Shown here: in pieces, positions 50,437 to 53,221 of the stretch
How positions within the stretch are numbered: the first letter of the stretch is position 1
Layout of the letters: each line of letters opens with the position of its first letter
Source: JAVKDP01 sp040222185
GTDB lineage: Bacteria; Bacteroidota; Rhodothermia; Balneolales; Balneolaceae
Direction: 5' to 3'
Length of the DNA: 53,221 nt
Assembly: GCA_040222185.1 (NCBI GenBank)
Contig: JAVKDP010000056.1
Coordinates: 1-53,221, forward strand
The notes under the pieces: model-generated
The model's input: only the letters and a program-made list of their open reading frames with translations
Told to the model about the DNA's origin: nothing
Database searches by the model: none
Position numbers and translations under genes: made by a program

Positions 50437-51141
50437 CTATCGGATTTCTTCCAGCTTAACTTTGAAAACCAATGTGTGATTTGGTTGAATTACACTGCCA
50501 GGTCTTGGATTCTCGCCATAAGCCAACTCAGATGGAATATAAAAGATAAAAGTTGATCCTTCTTTCATGAGCTGTATTCCTTCAATCCACCCTGAAATCA
50601 TAGCTCCTAATAAAAACTGAGCTGGTCTGCCCGGGAGACCGTTTACATATGTTGATTCAAACACAGTACCATCTGTAAGTGAACCTTCGTATTGCACTCT
50701 TACCGAATCCTGAGGAGTAGGAGACGGGCCTGTTCCAGGTTCAACTACTAAATATTGAAGGCCTGATGGTGTTTCAATTACACCTTCTTTTAATTTGTTT
50801 TCAGCTAAGAAGGTTTTTCCTTCTTCAAGGTTTTCAAATTTGATCTTATCTAAGATATAGGTGCTGAATCTTGCAAATAATGGCTGTAGTTCTTCGCTGG
50901 GTATTTTGGACTCATCTTTGTCAAGTCCACCAATAAAGCCGGCAACAAACTTTTCAACTTCTACGTCTGGGAAGCCTTGAGAACTCAGGCGATCACCACT
51001 TTGAAATCCCAGGGAGTAACTCACGCTATCCACAAGAGTGTTCAACTCTGTTTCTTTACTATAGTCCGCTTCTGGAGTAGAGCAAGCAGATGCAATTATT
51101 GTTAATGAGAATAGGGTGAACAGGATTTTTTTAGAATACAT
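50437..51141 (-). CDS. FKBP-type peptidyl-prolyl isomerase lipoprotein (FkpA/Mip-like)
   Basis: The 234-residue protein has a lipoprotein signal (LFSLTIIASAC, Cys20). An N-terminal dimerisation domain follows (VDSVSYSLGFQSGDRLSSQG). The FKBP domain has DSVRVQYEGSLTDGTVFEST, then AMISGWIEGIQLMKEGSTF and YIPSELAYGE, with the aromatic pocket residues in place. It assists periplasmic folding, probably anchored in the outer membrane. It is divergent from the DEAD helicase gene with 122 bases between starts. Confidence 0.92.
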   Translation of the reverse strand: MYSKKILFTLFSLTIIASACSTPEADYSKETELNTLVDSVSYSLGFQSGDRLSSQGFPDVEVEKFVAGFIGGLDKDESKIPSEELQPLFARFSTYILDKIKFENLEEGKTFLAENKLKEGVIETPSGLQYLVVEPGTGPSPTPQDSVRVQYEGSLTDGTVFESTYVNGLPGRPAQFLLGAMISGWIEGIQLMKEGSTFIFYIPSELAYGENPRPGSVIQPNHTLVFKVKLEEIR

Positions 51142-51263
51142 TATTAGTGATGAATTATATTTGATTTGTTGGGGGAGGAAGATAGAATAAATACCAAATT
51201 AAAACACTTTAAGAAGGTTCTGTGTATATTGAATTTTATTCAATGAATTACTAGACAACTATT

Positions 51264-52775
51264 TTGACATTTAAAGACCTCGATTTGCATGAAAGCCTTC
51301 AAATGGGCTTACAGGACATAGGCTATTCGGAGCCAACACCAATTCAAGAACAGAGCATACCAATATTACTTACAGGGAAAGATGTGTTGGGAGCAGCACA
51401 AACAGGTACAGGTAAAACCGGAGCTTTTGTAATTCCAGTTTTAAACCAGATTGTAAACAACCCTTCTGAAGGTACTAAAGCACTTATTCTTTCACCAACA
51501 AGGGAGCTTGCTCAACAAATTGACGAGCAAATTTTCGCCTTGGGTTATCACTCAGGAATTTCATCAGCAACAATTATTGGGGGTGAGGATTTTGCTCGTC
51601 AGGCTAATGCTATTCGAGCTGGGGTTGATATAATAGTAGCTACTCCCGGACGGCTTATTGACCAAATGAAAGTACTGGATGTGGATTTTAAGAATATACA
51701 GTTCCTCGTTCTTGATGAAGCTGACAGAATGCTTGATATGGGTTTTCTACCTGATGTAAATCACATTATCGAAAAACTTCCTAAAAAGAGACAAACCTTA
51801 CTCTTTTCAGCTACTATGCCTAATCAAATTCAAAGATTGGCAAAAGATATTATGAAGAATCCGGAGCTAATTGAGATTGAAGTATCTACACCTTCTGAGA
51901 GTGTAGAACAACAAGCTTATTTTATTGATGGAAGAGAAAAGCTTCAACTAGTACAACATCTGTTGGATGGGATGGAGTGGAGTTCTTGTATTATTTTTAC
52001 AGCTACAAAAAAAGGTACAGATCAGTTAGGAAGGCTTCTTTCGAAAAAAGGAATTAACGCAGCAAGTATTCATGGAGATAGGACCCAGGATGAGCGTACA
52101 AAGGCTCTTAATGAATTCAAAAATGGAAGTATTCCAATTATAGTAGCTACGGATGTTCTTGCGAGAGGAATTGATGTTGCGGATGTATCTCTTATAATCA
52201 ATTATGATGTTCCTAGAGCTGTTGAAGATTATATTCACAGAATAGGAAGGACAGGTCGCTATGATAAAAAGGGAATCGCTATAACTCTTGTAAGTAAGCA
52301 AGACTCGAAATTTTTTAAGCCAATTCAATCCAAGGTTGGAAAAGATCTTTCTATCAAAGAGCTTGGCAAAGGAGAGGTTAAGGCTGCGAAAAATGTTGTG
52401 GCTAAGAAGTCTTCAACAAAAGACAAAGCTGACAAAAAGGATAACAAGGCTCCTCAGAAGGATATTACTCCTGATTTTTCAAAAACTAGTACTGTTGATG
52501 TTAAAACCGGAGAAAATGGCAAACCAGTTATAGTTTTAAAGAACAAGAAAGAAGAAGTAAAGAAGAAAGCTGAACCTAAAAAGCCAGTTAAAAAGATTGA
52601 GGTAAAGAAGAAGGAACAGCCCAAGCCAAAGAAAAAACCAGCTCCAAAAAAGAAGAAGGTTGATGTTAAGCTTAAAAAGGTTGACAAAGCTGTAGAGCGT
52701 AATCAAAAATCTAGAAAACCTTCTAAAGGTCTATGGGGATTAGTTAAGAGTATGTTACCAAAGTTTGGTAAGTAA
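51264..52775 (+). CDS. DEAD-box RNA helicase (RhlE/CsdA-like) with Lys-rich tail
   Basis: The 503-residue protein has the full set of DEAD-box motifs: Q motif PTPIQEQSIP, I AQTGTGKTGA, Ia PTRELAQQ, Ib ATPGRL, II VLDEADRML, III SAT, IV IIFTATKKG, V VATDVLARGIDV and VI YIHRIGRTGRYD. A tail from about residue 375 is very rich in Lys and Pro (KKPAPKKKKVDVKLKK) and disordered, as in RNA-binding extensions. It remodels RNA or ribosome precursors. The start is TTG 51264 (TTG-ACA-TTT); an in-frame stop 12 bases upstream and no ATG before the Q motif make this the only good choice. Confidence 0.93.
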   Translation: MTFKDLDLHESLQMGLQDIGYSEPTPIQEQSIPILLTGKDVLGAAQTGTGKTGAFVIPVLNQIVNNPSEGTKALILSPTRELAQQIDEQIFALGYHSGISSATIIGGEDFARQANAIRAGVDIIVATPGRLIDQMKVLDVDFKNIQFLVLDEADRMLDMGFLPDVNHIIEKLPKKRQTLLFSATMPNQIQRLAKDIMKNPELIEIEVSTPSESVEQQAYFIDGREKLQLVQHLLDGMEWSSCIIFTATKKGTDQLGRLLSKKGINAASIHGDRTQDERTKALNEFKNGSIPIIVATDVLARGIDVADVSLIINYDVPRAVEDYIHRIGRTGRYDKKGIAITLVSKQDSKFFKPIQSKVGKDLSIKELGKGEVKAAKNVVAKKSSTKDKADKKDNKAPQKDITPDFSKTSTVDVKTGENGKPVIVLKNKKEEVKKKAEPKKPVKKIEVKKKEQPKPKKKPAPKKKKVDVKLKKVDKAVERNQKSRKPSKGLWGLVKSMLPKFGK

Positions 52776-52848
52776 TTTAACACTGGCTTTATTGTTCGGT
52801 ACTTCAACTTTACTACTATAGATCAAAACTTAAGCACGGATTAAGACA

Positions 52849-53221
52849 ATGAAAAAAATAGTATTACTACCATTATTTGCATTACTCATTTCTGTTAACT
52901 GCATAGGTCAGCAACAAGACACTATAACGGTGAGATCAGGTGATCCGATTGTTCCTGCAAAACTTCCATTAGTTGAAGATGGTACAATCAAGAACATCAT
53001 ATTTGTGATAGGTGATGGAACTGGTTTGGCACAGCTTACTTCGGGACAGATTAACCTTGTGGGACCTGACGGATTCTTACATATCCAGACTTTGCCTGTA
53101 ACTGGATTGGTTAAGACTCATTCAGCTAATAATTTAATTACAGATTCAGCTTCAAGCGCTACAGCTTATTCATGTGGAGTTAAAACAAATAATGGGATGA
53201 TAGGTCAATTACCGGATGGAA
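52849..53221 (+). CDS. Alkaline phosphatase (PhoA family), N-terminal part; 3' end outside window
   Basis: The first 124 residues are in the window. A signal peptide (VLLPLFALLISVNC; Cys18 could also make it a lipoprotein) is followed by NIIFVIGDGTGLAQLTSG, where the Asp binds zinc/magnesium. The catalytic serine is Ser100 in ITDSASSATAYSCG, the standard alkaline-phosphatase nucleophile motif. The enzyme releases phosphate from esters in the periplasm. The gene runs off the window edge. It lies 73 bases after the helicase stop and probably has its own promoter. Confidence 0.9.
   Translation, partial: MKKIVLLPLFALLISVNCIGQQQDTITVRSGDPIVPAKLPLVEDGTIKNIIFVIGDGTGLAQLTSGQINLVGPDGFLHIQTLPVTGLVKTHSANNLITDSASSATAYSCGVKTNNGMIGQLPDG

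Overview
The window looks like chromosomal DNA of a marine-type member of the Bacteroidota/Rhodothermota/Balneolota group. A Balneolaceae-like organism is my best guess, but this is inference. The grounds are AT-rich DNA, very weak Shine-Dalgarno use, a Bacteroidetes-style promoter (TTG, 21-base spacer, TATCTTTG) before the only tRNA gene, and families typical of these phyla (DUF2723, DUF5777, LA_2272-type surface repeats, YceI with a lipoprotein cytochrome). I see no phage, insertion sequence, CRISPR array or integrase; all large ORFs are intact and densely packed. No gap between genes reaches 300 bases. The largest are 40568-40806 and 50262-50436, and both hold inverted repeats described below.

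Layout. 1-2921: 3' part of an RND efflux pump gene followed by its TolC partner. 2925-6865 (minus): ybeY, an unknown gene, and a large DUF2723 membrane protein. 7039-8529: Na+-dependent SNF-family transporter. 8562-14374 (minus): PH-domain protein, msrB, a surface-repeat protein, a cold-shock-led four-gene cluster (csp, small membrane protein, PagL-like lipid A deacylase, cyclophilin), and two exported or unknown proteins.

14497-30062 (plus) is the highlight. It is one continuous, tightly spaced gene train that appears to be a rearranged Pel-type exopolysaccharide system. It holds a soluble REC-histidine kinase, a REC-GAF regulator, a PelF-like glycosyltransferase, PelF proper, PelG with an N-terminal extension, a GAF-like/HD-GYP-like protein where a PelD-type regulator might be expected, a lipoprotein PelA-type glycoside hydrolase, a large polytopic GT-C-like membrane protein, and a 1307-residue lipoprotein. 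The last appears to fuse a PelA-type deacetylase to a PelB-type TPR region and outer-membrane barrel. DUF2752 and TM2 proteins close the train. I see no separate pelB, pelC, pelD or pelE gene. A galE 6.4 kb downstream carries a Cys at the gatekeeper position that permits N-acetyl sugars, so it could supply UDP-GalNAc.

30078-31891 (minus): DUF5777 barrel, YceI and lipoprotein cytochrome c. 32014-36173 (plus): HD hydrolase, 7TM-PP2C phosphatase and an Omp85-like barrel. Then tRNA-Leu(CAA) and a perfect-palindrome terminator shared with convergent galE. 37573-40567 (minus): a thioesterase, a stand-alone HPt protein and a PhoB/PhoR-like two-component pair. 40807-50261 (plus): a ParA ATPase with a small ribbon-helix-helix-like partner, then recC-recB-recD. 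50437-51141 (minus): FKBP-type lipoprotein isomerase. 51264-53221 (plus): DEAD-box RNA helicase and the start of an alkaline phosphatase gene.

All assignments rest on reading motifs in the translations; no database search was run.
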